From the NCBI RefSeq assembly GCF_009711265.1, contig NZ_WMII01000002.1, positions 1 to 64,000 on the forward strand: a stretch of DNA of 64,000 nucleotides, in the 5' to 3' direction. This DNA comes from Paracoccus shanxieyensis. GTDB lineage: Bacteria > Pseudomonadota > Alphaproteobacteria > Rhodobacterales > Rhodobacteraceae. The translations under genes and the position numbers were made by a program. Every line of letters begins with the position of its first letter. The stretch's first letter is position 1. Positions 32,621-41,475 of the stretch are shown here, in pieces. The notes under the pieces are model-generated. The model did no database searches, was not told where the DNA came from, and saw only the letters and a list, made by a program, of their open reading frames with translations.

Positions 32621-34006
32621 ATGAATATGTCAACGCTCATCGTCGATGCGCGCGTGGAAGATATTGCCCGCCGCCTTCTGCCCGAAAGTGTCGAGATAAA
32701 GCTTTTTGATGTCGTCACCCGTAAATTCGCCGATGGTCCCGTGGTCAACGGTGCCGTCATTGGTGCCGTTGCCGCATTGGATGAAAAAAAATCGATCAAG
32801 GCGGCTTTGGCAAAGGGGCCGTTTGCCAAGGTCGATATTTTTGAAATCAACCCTGACGAGCCGAAAGCCTTTTCGCAGACGATCATCCAGCTTTTGCTGG
32901 GCGAACTGAGCACAGCGCGGCGCGATATCGGCGAGGCGCGGCTGGCTGCGGCGCAGCTGCGCTCGGAAAGTCTGGGCACGAAAGCGCGCCTGCGCGAGAT
33001 TGAAAACCTGCTTTACGGGCTGGGCAATCCGCAAGTGTCGAATGCGCTGGCATGGCAACCCTCGGGGCGCGCGCTGGAACTGGCGGCCCCAGACCATGCC
33101 ATGCAATTTCTGCCGATCGACGCCGTGGGTCTGAGCGCGGTCGATCTGTGGTTTCCCGAACGCGTCATGCCGGTGATCGCCGATCTTTCGGTGGCGCTGG
33201 TCGATGCGGCGGACCGCGTCTATCCGCTGAACGTCGTCGCACCCGAACTGGGGTTTGAGACCGGCTGGCTGCGGTTTTCCCTGCCCAGCCCCGTCGAGGG
33301 CATCGGGCGGAATGGACGCCTGCGCATCGAAGTTCAGGGCGACACGCGGATCGCGCTGGGGCTGGCCTTGCCGGTTCCCGATCCGCGCTTTCAGGTCAGT
33401 GGCCCGAACGGTCCGGCTGCCGAAGAAACGCTGGCTTTGCGGGTCTGGCGGTCGCTGGGCGGGGTGCGCCTGCCGCCATGTACGCCTGCCTTGTCGGGCA
33501 GCCGTGCCGTCAGCATTGCCACCACGCGCTTCGTTACCCCGCAGGCGCTGCCCAGACCCGAGATCTTTTCGCTGCCGATGACGGCAGCCGATCACGTCTC
33601 GACGGCGCTTTGGGAAAACGAGAACGCCATTCTGGTGCATCCGTCGCGCAGCGGCCCGGTTTGCGCGGTGATCCGCGATGTCGATCTGGCGGGGCTGTCG
33701 CATATCTCGGCGCTGGTGACGGTGGGACATGCCCGCGCGCCCAGCCTGAACTTCGCAATCGGCGTCGCGCCGCATGGCAAGGTCGATGAGGACGGCTTCT
33801 GGCAGCGCCGCATCGGCCCGTGGGTGTCGGGTCTGCCCGCGCAGGGCTGGGCGCAGGCGCATTGCATCCCCGTCGATCCGATCCTTGGCCGGGCGGACCT
33901 GCTTTTGGCGGTGTCGCTGGCGACCGATGTGCCCAACGATCTGAGCTGGGGCCTGTTTCGCGGCTTTCGCATTTCCTGCGACGACATTCAGGGGCGTGCG
34001 GCATGA
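32621..34006 (+). CDS. unrecognised island protein (461 aa)
   Basis: I cannot place this 461-residue protein with confidence; it may belong to a DUF (DUF6212-like) that I recall near Rhodobacterales glycosyltransferases. There is no signal peptide or membrane helix. Residues 1-75 look like a small alpha/beta unit, followed by a helical stretch (about 85-130, QLLLGELSTARRDIGEARLAAAQLRSE split by short turns). The rest is rich in beta-strand patterns such as LRFSLPSPVEG and FNFAIG-like segments, suggesting beta-sandwich modules, perhaps carbohydrate-binding. A second in-frame ATG lies at 32627. The stop overlaps the GT2-GT4 gene by 4 bp, so it belongs to the same glycan pathway. Confidence 0.7.
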   Translation: MNMSTLIVDARVEDIARRLLPESVEIKLFDVVTRKFADGPVVNGAVIGAVAALDEKKSIKAALAKGPFAKVDIFEINPDEPKAFSQTIIQLLLGELSTARRDIGEARLAAAQLRSESLGTKARLREIENLLYGLGNPQVSNALAWQPSGRALELAAPDHAMQFLPIDAVGLSAVDLWFPERVMPVIADLSVALVDAADRVYPLNVVAPELGFETGWLRFSLPSPVEGIGRNGRLRIEVQGDTRIALGLALPVPDPRFQVSGPNGPAAEETLALRVWRSLGGVRLPPCTPALSGSRAVSIATTRFVTPQALPRPEIFSLPMTAADHVSTALWENENAILVHPSRSGPVCAVIRDVDLAGLSHISALVTVGHARAPSLNFAIGVAPHGKVDEDGFWQRRIGPWVSGLPAQGWAQAHCIPVDPILGRADLLLAVSLATDVPNDLSWGLFRGFRISCDDIQGRAA

Positions 34007-36669
34007 CCGACCCGAAGGTGACGCCGATGAAACCCCGGGCCAAATTCGCCCGCGCCATAACCGTGATCGTGCCGATCAAGGGTCATCCGGTGCTGATCGA
34101 CGACGCCATCGCCTCGGTTCAGCGCGAGATCGAGGCGGGCACGGTCCAGCGGCTGATCGCCGTCAACGACGGTTGCGAATATGCCGAGACGCTGGAAAGC
34201 CTTGCGGCATGGCAGGCGCTGATGGGCGACCGGATGCGCGTGCTGCATTGCCGCAACGCGGGCCTTAGCGCGGCGCGCAACCGGGGCATCGAGCTGGCTG
34301 TGCAGACCGATCCGGGGCTTGAGGCGATCTTTCTGCTGGATGCCGACAATATGCTGGTCGAGGGCGCGGGCGGCAGAATGCGCGCTTTGCTGGAGCGCCA
34401 CCCGCAGGCCGACTGGTTTTATCCCGATTTCGATTTCTTCGGGCAGAACGGGCATTACATCACCGAACGCAGCTATGACCTGCTGTTTCACGCCCAGATC
34501 AACCTTTGCGAGGCGGGCAGCCTGATCCGCAGGCGCGTTCTGGATCAGGGCATCCGCTTCGACGAAAACATGAAGCGCGGCTATGAGGACTGGGACTTCT
34601 GGCTTTCGGCGGCGAAGGCGGGCTTTCGGGGACATTCGGCGGCCCAGCCGCTGCTGCTTTATCGCAAGCGTCCGGCCAGCATGCTCAGCAATTCGCACGA
34701 TGCCGATGCCGAACTGCGCCGCTATCTGAAGCAAAAGCACGCCTGGCTGTTCAATACGCCCAAACTGCTGGCGCTGGAGGCCGCGCGCTTCCCCCGCTTT
34801 GCGGTGATCGAGGGCACGGGCCCCACCGCCCGCCTGATGACCGATCCTGCGCAGTCCCGCGATGTGACGCTGGAAGAGCTGGAGCGGCAGATCATGGCGC
34901 ATCTGGCCGAACCCTTTGCCAATCACGCGCCGCAATATCTGGTGTTTCTGCGCGAAGGTGTCTCGGCCCGGCTGATCGAACATCGGCTGATCCACAATTT
35001 CTTCTGGACGGCGGAACGCCGCTGGACCCGCGCCGAACATCGCCCGGATTTCGATCTGTTCTTCCTTGACCGCTCGGTCCAGGGGCATCGCATCTGCAAT
35101 GATCGTGGCAATCCGGCGCATATGGCGGACGGCGTCATCATCGACCTGCGCGCCTTGCATGATCTGATCTCCGGCCAACCCGAGGATCGTCTGCGCCAGA
35201 TTGACCACGCGCCCTCCGGGTTCAACATCAGCAGCTGGTCTTTGTCGCCTGAACAGATGACGCCGCTGGACAGCAGCAGAACCGCCAGCGCGCCCGAATT
35301 GCTGCGCAGCTTTGTTCTGACGCTCAGCCGCAGCCGCTTTCGTTCGGCGCTGGCGCAAAGCTGGGAATGGCGTGAACAGGGCGGGGCCATCGACCGCGCC
35401 ACCGCGAACCGCATTCCGCGCAGCGTCGTGGATGGCGGCGTGGTCTTTCCGCTGCTGAAGCAGGCGGGGCGGCGCGATATCGGTTTCGTCGTGCCGATCT
35501 TCGATTTCGGCGGGGTCGAAAAGGTCGTGGCCTCGATGGCGCGCGAATTCGCGGAGCATGGCTGGCGCTGCCATTTGTTCGTGGCCTCGGACCGCCCGAT
35601 CCATCCGGATGGCTGGGCGCTGCAGGCCTTTGCCTCGGTCAACTGGCTGTCCGATCCCAGCGCGCTGGACTGGACCGGGACCGAGTTTCTGGGCACGGCG
35701 GAACCCAGTTGGGGCAACTGGCACGAAAAGGCCGACCTGATCGGCTTGCTTTCGGGCATGGATGTCGTGGTCAACGCGCATTCGGGGGCATTGCACAAGG
35801 TTGCCGACCACCTGCGCCGTCTTGGCGTCATGATGATCGACCATGAACATCTGCTGGAACGGTCGACCTATGGCCGCAACTATGGGCCGCCCAAGCTGGC
35901 TCTGGCTTATGAATACGCCTATGACCTGATCCTGACCTGTTCCGAGGCGCTGCGCCGCTGGATGCACAGCCACGGCACGCCGCGCGAAAAGCTGATGGCG
36001 GTGGTCAACGCGCCGGGATACCCGCTACCGCATGGCGCGCGCGAACGCATCGCAGCGCGTCCCCCGCGCGAACCCGGCCAGCCGTTGCGCGTGCTGTTCA
36101 TGGGCAGGTTGGACCCGCAGAAAGGCGTCCACCGGCTGTCCGCCATCTTCCACAGCCTTGCGCTTTCCGCGCCGCAGATCGAGCTGACCATTGCAGGCGG
36201 TTCTGTCGTCGATCCGCATCAGGTGGATTTCACCTTTCCGCGCGGCACCCGGATGCTTGGCCCCGTGCGCGGTGCCGAGGCGCTGACGGACCTGCTTCTG
36301 AACACCGATATCATGCTGCTGCCGTCGCATTACGAAGGGCTGCCGCTTTCCGTGCTTGAGGCGCAGCGCTGCGGCGTCGTCGTCATCGCGACCGATGTGG
36401 GCGCCATGGACGAGGCGATCCAGAACGGCACCACCGGCTTCATCCTGCCCGAGGCGGGCTGCGAGGCTGCGTTCGTGACACAGATCCTTGCGCTTGAGGC
36501 CGATCGCGCCCTGCTGGCTCAGGTCTCGCGCGATGCCGACCGGATGGCGCGGGACTGGTCCTTGGCCACCCAGCCTCTGCTGGTCTGGCTGAACAGAAGG
36601 GAGAGCGGCGCAAACGCCGCCTTGGATGAGGGAGCGGAAGATCTGGACATGTATAGGAGTATGAAATGA
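34003..36669 (+). CDS. bifunctional GT2-GT4 glycosyltransferase
   Basis: This 888-residue cytosolic fusion has two glycosyltransferases. Residues 15-250 are a GT-A (GT2) domain: ITVIVPIKGHPVLIDDAI, the metal-binding DAD in FLLDADNMLV (about 110), and GYEDWDFWLSAAKAG, typical of the acceptor site. After a linker, residues from about 490 form a GT-B (GT4) domain: GFVVPIFDFGGVEKVVASM, LFMGRLDPQKGVHRL and the ExxxxxxxE motif in HYEGLPLSVLEAQ (about 777-785). It should add two sugars in sequence to a glycan or glycoprotein. It overlaps the genes on both sides by 4 bp. Confidence 0.87.
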   Translation: MTDPKVTPMKPRAKFARAITVIVPIKGHPVLIDDAIASVQREIEAGTVQRLIAVNDGCEYAETLESLAAWQALMGDRMRVLHCRNAGLSAARNRGIELAVQTDPGLEAIFLLDADNMLVEGAGGRMRALLERHPQADWFYPDFDFFGQNGHYITERSYDLLFHAQINLCEAGSLIRRRVLDQGIRFDENMKRGYEDWDFWLSAAKAGFRGHSAAQPLLLYRKRPASMLSNSHDADAELRRYLKQKHAWLFNTPKLLALEAARFPRFAVIEGTGPTARLMTDPAQSRDVTLEELERQIMAHLAEPFANHAPQYLVFLREGVSARLIEHRLIHNFFWTAERRWTRAEHRPDFDLFFLDRSVQGHRICNDRGNPAHMADGVIIDLRALHDLISGQPEDRLRQIDHAPSGFNISSWSLSPEQMTPLDSSRTASAPELLRSFVLTLSRSRFRSALAQSWEWREQGGAIDRATANRIPRSVVDGGVVFPLLKQAGRRDIGFVVPIFDFGGVEKVVASMAREFAEHGWRCHLFVASDRPIHPDGWALQAFASVNWLSDPSALDWTGTEFLGTAEPSWGNWHEKADLIGLLSGMDVVVNAHSGALHKVADHLRRLGVMMIDHEHLLERSTYGRNYGPPKLALAYEYAYDLILTCSEALRRWMHSHGTPREKLMAVVNAPGYPLPHGARERIAARPPREPGQPLRVLFMGRLDPQKGVHRLSAIFHSLALSAPQIELTIAGGSVVDPHQVDFTFPRGTRMLGPVRGAEALTDLLLNTDIMLLPSHYEGLPLSVLEAQRCGVVVIATDVGAMDEAIQNGTTGFILPEAGCEAAFVTQILALEADRALLAQVSRDADRMARDWSLATQPLLVWLNRRESGANAALDEGAEDLDMYRSMK

Positions 36670-37220
36670 CGACTATTTTCGACGCTGCCATGCGCAATTT
36701 CCGTGCGGCTGCGGATATTCTGGAAGCGTTGCAGGCCACGCGGCTGGACATGGTGGCCGAGGCCCGCAGCGGTCTGGTCGGTCGTCCGCGCCTTGGACTG
36801 GCGGGGGGCTATAACAATGTCACCCCGAATGTGGGCGTCTGCCTGCCGACCAGCGCGCGCGCGGAATTCCTGATGGCGGAAAACGCGAGCGGTGTAGAGC
36901 TGCGTTGCACGGGGGCTGACTGGATGACGCTGGAAGGCACGCTGCCCGCCGAGGCCCCCATGACGCAATGCTATCTGGAAATGCAGGTCAGCGCCGAACG
37001 CCCGGTCGTGGCGGATGTGTTCCTGCGCGAGTTTCTGGAGGACGGCTCGGTCCGCGATGCCGGTCACCGCGAATGTCAGATGACCGTGGGGGCCGTGACC
37101 GTGTGCATGCTGAACCTGCCCGAAGCCTCGGATGACACCGTGGGCCGGCGCGTCATCGTGCATCTGCGTCAGCCCGCGCCCCGGATGATCCTTGACCGTC
37201 TTGCGGTCACGCTGGCCTGA
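36666..37220 (+). CDS. unrecognised small island protein (184 aa)
   Basis: This 184-residue protein has an N-terminal helix (FDAAMRNFRAAADILEALQ) and a beta-rich C-terminal part ending RQPAPRMILDRLAVTLA, which resembles the ends of jelly-roll domains. No signal peptide, membrane helix or known motif was seen. It overlaps the GT2-GT4 stop by 4 bp. Its beta-rich half may be related to parts of the 461-residue protein of the island; this is an impression, not an alignment. Confidence 0.65.
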   Translation: MTTIFDAAMRNFRAAADILEALQATRLDMVAEARSGLVGRPRLGLAGGYNNVTPNVGVCLPTSARAEFLMAENASGVELRCTGADWMTLEGTLPAEAPMTQCYLEMQVSAERPVVADVFLREFLEDGSVRDAGHRECQMTVGAVTVCMLNLPEASDDTVGRRVIVHLRQPAPRMILDRLAVTLA

Positions 37221-37276
37221 GCCGCAGCCATGCGCGCAGCAAGCAACAGCCTCGGCAATACAAGGGATCAGGCGGC

Positions 37277-38848
37277 ATGATGATGAACCTCGACTTCTGT
37301 TTCATGGACGATGCGCGGATTGTGGCGGTCGCGGGCTGGACCACCAGCGCGCGCCCCGATCTGCGGCTGCATGTCGATGACGAGGTGCTGATGCCCGTCC
37401 TGATCGCCCGGCATGTCCGGCGCGATCTGCGCAGTTCCGAGCCCTTGGGGGCCATTGCGCTGTTCGATCTGGCCGCGCTTGGCGATACCTTCGACGCAGG
37501 TTCCGCGACCGTTCACCTTGCCGAGGGGCAGGATTTCATCGAAATCCGCACCCCCCGCCTGTCCGAGGATGCCGCGCGTCTGATCCAGATCGGGGTGGAT
37601 GAGGTGTTCTTTGCCGTGCTGCGCCTGATTGCCACGCGCCATCTGGTGCTTGCCGATGACAGCACCGGGCGGGATATCTCTGCCCGGCTGCGCCTTTCGC
37701 CCTCGGCCGGGTCTGAAACGGAAAACCACATCCTTGCCATTGACCGCTGTCATGCCAGCACGACCGGGCAGGGGGCGGTGATCGGTTGGTATATGCCCGC
37801 AGGCCACGCCCCCGACGCGCTGTGCGCGCTGGCCCTGGCCGATGACATGGTGGTGCCCGTCGACCTGTTTCCCGGCGTGATGACGCGCGCCGATCTGGCG
37901 CCCTATGCGCCGCGCTATCGCTTCACGGGCCGCGACGGCTATGGCGGCGGCTGGCGTTTTCCTGCCGCGCCCACGGGGCCGGTCCGGGTTCTGCTGATGG
38001 TGCCGGGCGAATATGTCCTGCCCGGCATCTTTGCCACGGCTCATCCGACCGGGGCCGCAGATCTGGCGCAGCAGGTCGCCACGGCCGCGCTTGGCATGGA
38101 CAACACCGCCGACCGCGACCGCCTGCGCCGCGCGCTGCTGCCCGCGTCTTTGCCCGATCCGCAGCCGCTTGAGGCCCCCGACACCTTCACCGACCCCGGC
38201 ACGGATACGCTGCTGATCCTTGACCATGACCTTGCCGATCACGATCTGCGCGACGTTCTGCGCCGGATTGGCCCGCATATTCCCGCAAGCCTGCGCCTGC
38301 ATCTGCTGCGTCCCTGCCTGACGCCCGCCCTGCAGAACGGCATCGACGGGGCCCGGCGGGAAATCCCGGGCGATTTGCGGCTGGAAGGCGTCTCGCTGGA
38401 TATTCCGCAGCCGGGCCGGTTGCCCGCGCGCGTGGTCTTTGCCCGCTCGGGGACGCTGTTTCAGTTCAACGCGGCACAGCTTTTCGCGGCAAGCCCCACG
38501 AAGCCGCGCCTGATGCTGCTGGACCCGATCGGCGCGGTGATGCCCGATGCGAAGGCCAGCGCCGACCGCTTTGCCCGTGACCTGCTGCCCTTTGCCCTGT
38601 CCATCGAAGCTGCCGCCTTTTTCGGCCATCTTGCGCAGATCCCCGACTGCTTCCTGACGCAAGAGGCCCGCATCCGCATCCTTGCCGAACGCCTGATGGC
38701 GCAGGATCGCGCAGAACTCAGCCGCGCCGACATCTTCCGCTATTTCGAAGGCAAATCCGGTCCGCACAGCCAAAGCCTGACCCAAGGCACGGACTGGCAC
38801 GCCCATGATGCCGAAAGCCGGCGTCTGATCCGAAAGGACGCCGCATGA
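37277..38848 (+). CDS. unrecognised island protein (523 aa)
   Basis: This 523-residue protein is of unknown function. It starts with three consecutive ATG codons (37277, 37280, 37283). The N-terminal third is beta-rich (IVAVAGWTTSARPDLRLHV; ATRHLVLADDS). The middle, LLILDHDLADHDLRDVLRRI, followed by a run like LRLHLLRPCLT, looks like a Rossmann-type alpha/beta unit that might be a degenerate glycosyltransferase. The C-terminal 120 residues are helical. No catalytic motif is evident. It overlaps the next glycosyltransferase gene by 4 bp, so it very likely acts with it. Confidence 0.65.
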   Translation: MMMNLDFCFMDDARIVAVAGWTTSARPDLRLHVDDEVLMPVLIARHVRRDLRSSEPLGAIALFDLAALGDTFDAGSATVHLAEGQDFIEIRTPRLSEDAARLIQIGVDEVFFAVLRLIATRHLVLADDSTGRDISARLRLSPSAGSETENHILAIDRCHASTTGQGAVIGWYMPAGHAPDALCALALADDMVVPVDLFPGVMTRADLAPYAPRYRFTGRDGYGGGWRFPAAPTGPVRVLLMVPGEYVLPGIFATAHPTGAADLAQQVATAALGMDNTADRDRLRRALLPASLPDPQPLEAPDTFTDPGTDTLLILDHDLADHDLRDVLRRIGPHIPASLRLHLLRPCLTPALQNGIDGARREIPGDLRLEGVSLDIPQPGRLPARVVFARSGTLFQFNAAQLFAASPTKPRLMLLDPIGAVMPDAKASADRFARDLLPFALSIEAAAFFGHLAQIPDCFLTQEARIRILAERLMAQDRAELSRADIFRYFEGKSGPHSQSLTQGTDWHAHDAESRRLIRKDAA

Positions 38849-40119
38849 GCCGCACCGTCATCGTTTCGCATTCCCATCCCAACCTGCGCTATGGCGGTGG
38901 CGAGGTCGCGGCCTATCGCCAGTTCGAGCATCTGCTGGCGCTGGGTCAGGATGTGTATTTCGTCGGCTCGACCATCGGCCCCGAGGACAGCGCGAAATTC
39001 TTCGGGGCCAGCCAGCAGATCATCAGCTTCGGCCCGCGCGATTTCTGCCTGCGCGGACGTGGCATGGACAGTTTCACCATGGAACATGCACAGGTTCAGG
39101 ATGAGGACTGGATCTTTGAGTTTCTGCTGGCCTTGCAGGGCGACATCTATCATTTCCACCATTTCTGGAACATCGGCGCGGGCACCATCCGTCGCCTGCG
39201 CGCGGCACTTCCGCAGGCAAAGTTCATCTGCACCCTGCATGAGCTGACGGCGATCTGCGCCAATCACGGCCAGATGGTCAAACGCTCGGGCGAGCTGTGC
39301 TATGCCTCGACCGAGGTGGCCTGCGCGGCCTGCGTGGCGCGTCCGCCCATCGACTTCGTGCTGCGCAAGACGCGGATGCTGGACATGCTGGCGCTGTTCG
39401 ACCACCTGCTGTCGCCCAGCGAATTTCTGCGCCTGCGCTTCGAGGACTGGGGCATCGCCGCGGGCCGTATCGCGGTGATCGAAAACGGCCTTGACCATCC
39501 GCAGACCTTGGCCCCGGAAACCGAGGCGCAGCTTCTGGCCAAATCCGGCCGCTTCGCCTTCTTCGGGCAGGCCACGCCGACCAAGGGCCTTGACGTGCTG
39601 ATCCGCGCCGCAGCCCTGATCGAGGCACAAGACGACGCGCCCGCCATCCCCCTGAGCATCGAGATCCACGGCGTCGACCGCGACAGCTTCGCCCGGATGT
39701 GGCCCGATCTTGAAATCCCCGCCTGCGTGCATTTCCGCGGCCGCTATCGCCCGCAGGATTGCGTCACCATCATGCGCGGCTATGGCTGGATCATCATCCC
39801 GTCGGTGTGGTGGGAAAACTCACCCGTGGTCATTCAAGAGGCACGGGCGGCAGGCACGCCGATGATCGCCTCGGATATCGGAGGGATGGCCGAAAAGACC
39901 GAAGGCTGGGGCGTGCAGTTCCGCGTGGCCGATCCCGCCGCGCTGGCCAGCGCCATCTTGTCGGTCCATGGCGATCCGCAGGCACTGGCCGATCACAAGT
40001 CCCGCATCAGCGCCCCGCTGGACCTGTCGGGCTTCGCAACCGAATGGGCCGAGGCTTGCGCGATCGCTTTCACAGAGCAGCAGGAGAAACCGCATATCGG
40101 CCGGCGCAAGCGCGCTTGA
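38845..40119 (+). CDS. GT4 family glycosyltransferase
   Basis: This 424-residue GT-B fold glycosyltransferase has an N-terminal acceptor domain with the glycine-rich loop NLRYGGGEVAAYRQ and a C-terminal nucleotide-sugar domain with FFGQATPTKGLDVLIRA and the donor motif WWENSPVVIQEARAAGTP. Four cysteines within about 35 residues (ICTLHELTAICANHG, ELCYASTEVACAAC) could bind a metal or form a structural element, as in some GT4 enzymes with an inserted cysteine cluster. The sugar and acceptor are unknown. Confidence 0.87.
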   Translation: MSRTVIVSHSHPNLRYGGGEVAAYRQFEHLLALGQDVYFVGSTIGPEDSAKFFGASQQIISFGPRDFCLRGRGMDSFTMEHAQVQDEDWIFEFLLALQGDIYHFHHFWNIGAGTIRRLRAALPQAKFICTLHELTAICANHGQMVKRSGELCYASTEVACAACVARPPIDFVLRKTRMLDMLALFDHLLSPSEFLRLRFEDWGIAAGRIAVIENGLDHPQTLAPETEAQLLAKSGRFAFFGQATPTKGLDVLIRAAALIEAQDDAPAIPLSIEIHGVDRDSFARMWPDLEIPACVHFRGRYRPQDCVTIMRGYGWIIIPSVWWENSPVVIQEARAAGTPMIASDIGGMAEKTEGWGVQFRVADPAALASAILSVHGDPQALADHKSRISAPLDLSGFATEWAEACAIAFTEQQEKPHIGRRKRA

Positions 40120-40185
40120 GCGCCCCCGATCAGTCTCGACCATCACATGCATGAACCTGAAAATTATAGAAAAGTAAGGAAAACC

Positions 40186-41364
40186 ATGAAAATCGCTCTT
40201 CTCTGGGAAAGCAAGGACTGCGGTCTTTATTCAAATTCAAGCTTCGAGACGCTTTATCGCAATATCGGCCATAACAACGGCAACTTGGCCTTTGTTCATG
40301 CGGTGAAGACGCAGATCCAGGGCGATATCTCGTTCCATCCGTGGCACACGCGTCCCGAAGTCTTCAACCAGGCGGATTTCGTGGTCATTCCCTGCGCAAA
40401 TCAGCTTGGCAAGCATACCGACCTTGGCGGACTGGCCAATAATCTGGCTGCGGTCGAAAAGCCGATCGTCGCCATTGGTCTGGGGGCTCAGGCCAAGGAA
40501 TTCGGTGCAGATGTCGAACTGACCGAAGGCACCCGCGCATGGCTGGACGTGCTGATCGAGAACGGTCGCCGTCACGGCATCCAGAACATCTATACTCGTG
40601 GCCCTTATACCTCGGAACAGATCGCCAAGTTGACCGGCGCGGAAACCATGGCCAATGGCTGCCCGTCGCATTTCATCAACCCGCGTCCCGATCTTGGGAT
40701 GCAGATTGAAAAGAACTGGAACGCCAATCCGCTGCCCCAGCGCATTGCAGTCGCAGGTGGCCACGAAAGCTGGCGGAATACGCGCGAAATTGAGCAGCAG
40801 CTGATCTCGTTGATGATGGATCCGCAGTTTCCCGGCATCTACATCGTTCAGTCCATGGGCAATATGATCAAGATATCGCGCGGGTTGTTCGACGAGATCG
40901 AACCGGAGGTGCTGGACCGGATCCACCAGCATACCGTCCCGCATTACAGCCGCGAGCAGTTCAAGACATGGGCGCTGAACTATGCCCGCTCATTCTATGA
41001 TGTGGCGGCATGGATGGATGAATTGCGCCGCTATGACCTGCTGATCGGGCCGCGTTTCCATGGCGCGCAGCTGGCGATTCAGGCCGAGCGCATGGCCTGC
41101 ACCGTGACCATCGACACCCGGACCGAAGAGATGTGCCGCGAAACCGGCGTCCCCTATCTGCGCGCCGACGACCTGACCCAGCCCCTGACGCGGGCGCGGA
41201 TCAAGCAATTGGTCAAGTTCGACGGGGCTGCTTACGACCGCCACCGGGCGGCGAAATGCGCCCGCTATGTCGGCTTCCTGCAAGCCGCCGGCCTGACGCC
41301 AGCCGCCTATCTGCCGCAGATCGCCGCTGGTGCTGCGGACGGGGCCGATCAGGCCGCAGCGTAA
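40186..41364 (+). CDS. polysaccharide pyruvyl transferase family protein
   Basis: This 392-residue protein has the pyruvyl transferase (PS_pyruv_trans) pattern: a GT-B-like fold, VVIPCANQLGKHTDLGG, PIVAIGLGAQA, an IYTRGPYTSEQIAKL segment, and YDLLIGPRFHGAQLAIQAE with the catalytic-region His. Such enzymes transfer pyruvate from PEP to a sugar as a ketal, giving an acidic surface glycan. The ATG at 40186 has AAGGA 5 bases upstream. The gene sits 66 bp after the GT4 gene and ends the island before a perfect palindromic terminator. The C-terminal tail is alanine-rich and variable. Confidence 0.83.
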   Translation: MKIALLWESKDCGLYSNSSFETLYRNIGHNNGNLAFVHAVKTQIQGDISFHPWHTRPEVFNQADFVVIPCANQLGKHTDLGGLANNLAAVEKPIVAIGLGAQAKEFGADVELTEGTRAWLDVLIENGRRHGIQNIYTRGPYTSEQIAKLTGAETMANGCPSHFINPRPDLGMQIEKNWNANPLPQRIAVAGGHESWRNTREIEQQLISLMMDPQFPGIYIVQSMGNMIKISRGLFDEIEPEVLDRIHQHTVPHYSREQFKTWALNYARSFYDVAAWMDELRRYDLLIGPRFHGAQLAIQAERMACTVTIDTRTEEMCRETGVPYLRADDLTQPLTRARIKQLVKFDGAAYDRHRAAKCARYVGFLQAAGLTPAAYLPQIAAGAADGADQAAA

Positions 41365-41373
41365 GGGGGCAGT

Positions 41374-41397
41374 CGCGAAGGCCCGCGGGCCTTCGCG
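41374..41397. terminator. perfect 24-bp palindrome at the end of the glycan island
   Basis: Two 12-base arms (CGCGAAGGCCCG and CGGGCCTTCGCG) meet without spacer, giving a very stable hairpin 10 bp after the pyruvyl transferase stop. It lies between convergent genes and probably terminates both strands, though no T tract is present. The following bases to 41475 show no gene. Confidence 0.65.
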
Positions 41398-41475
41398 TCA
41401 TCACCTGAACCTGATGCGGGCGCGCAGCGGCATTGTCGCAGCCCGCCCACCAATGGGCATCCTCGCGCCACCCGG

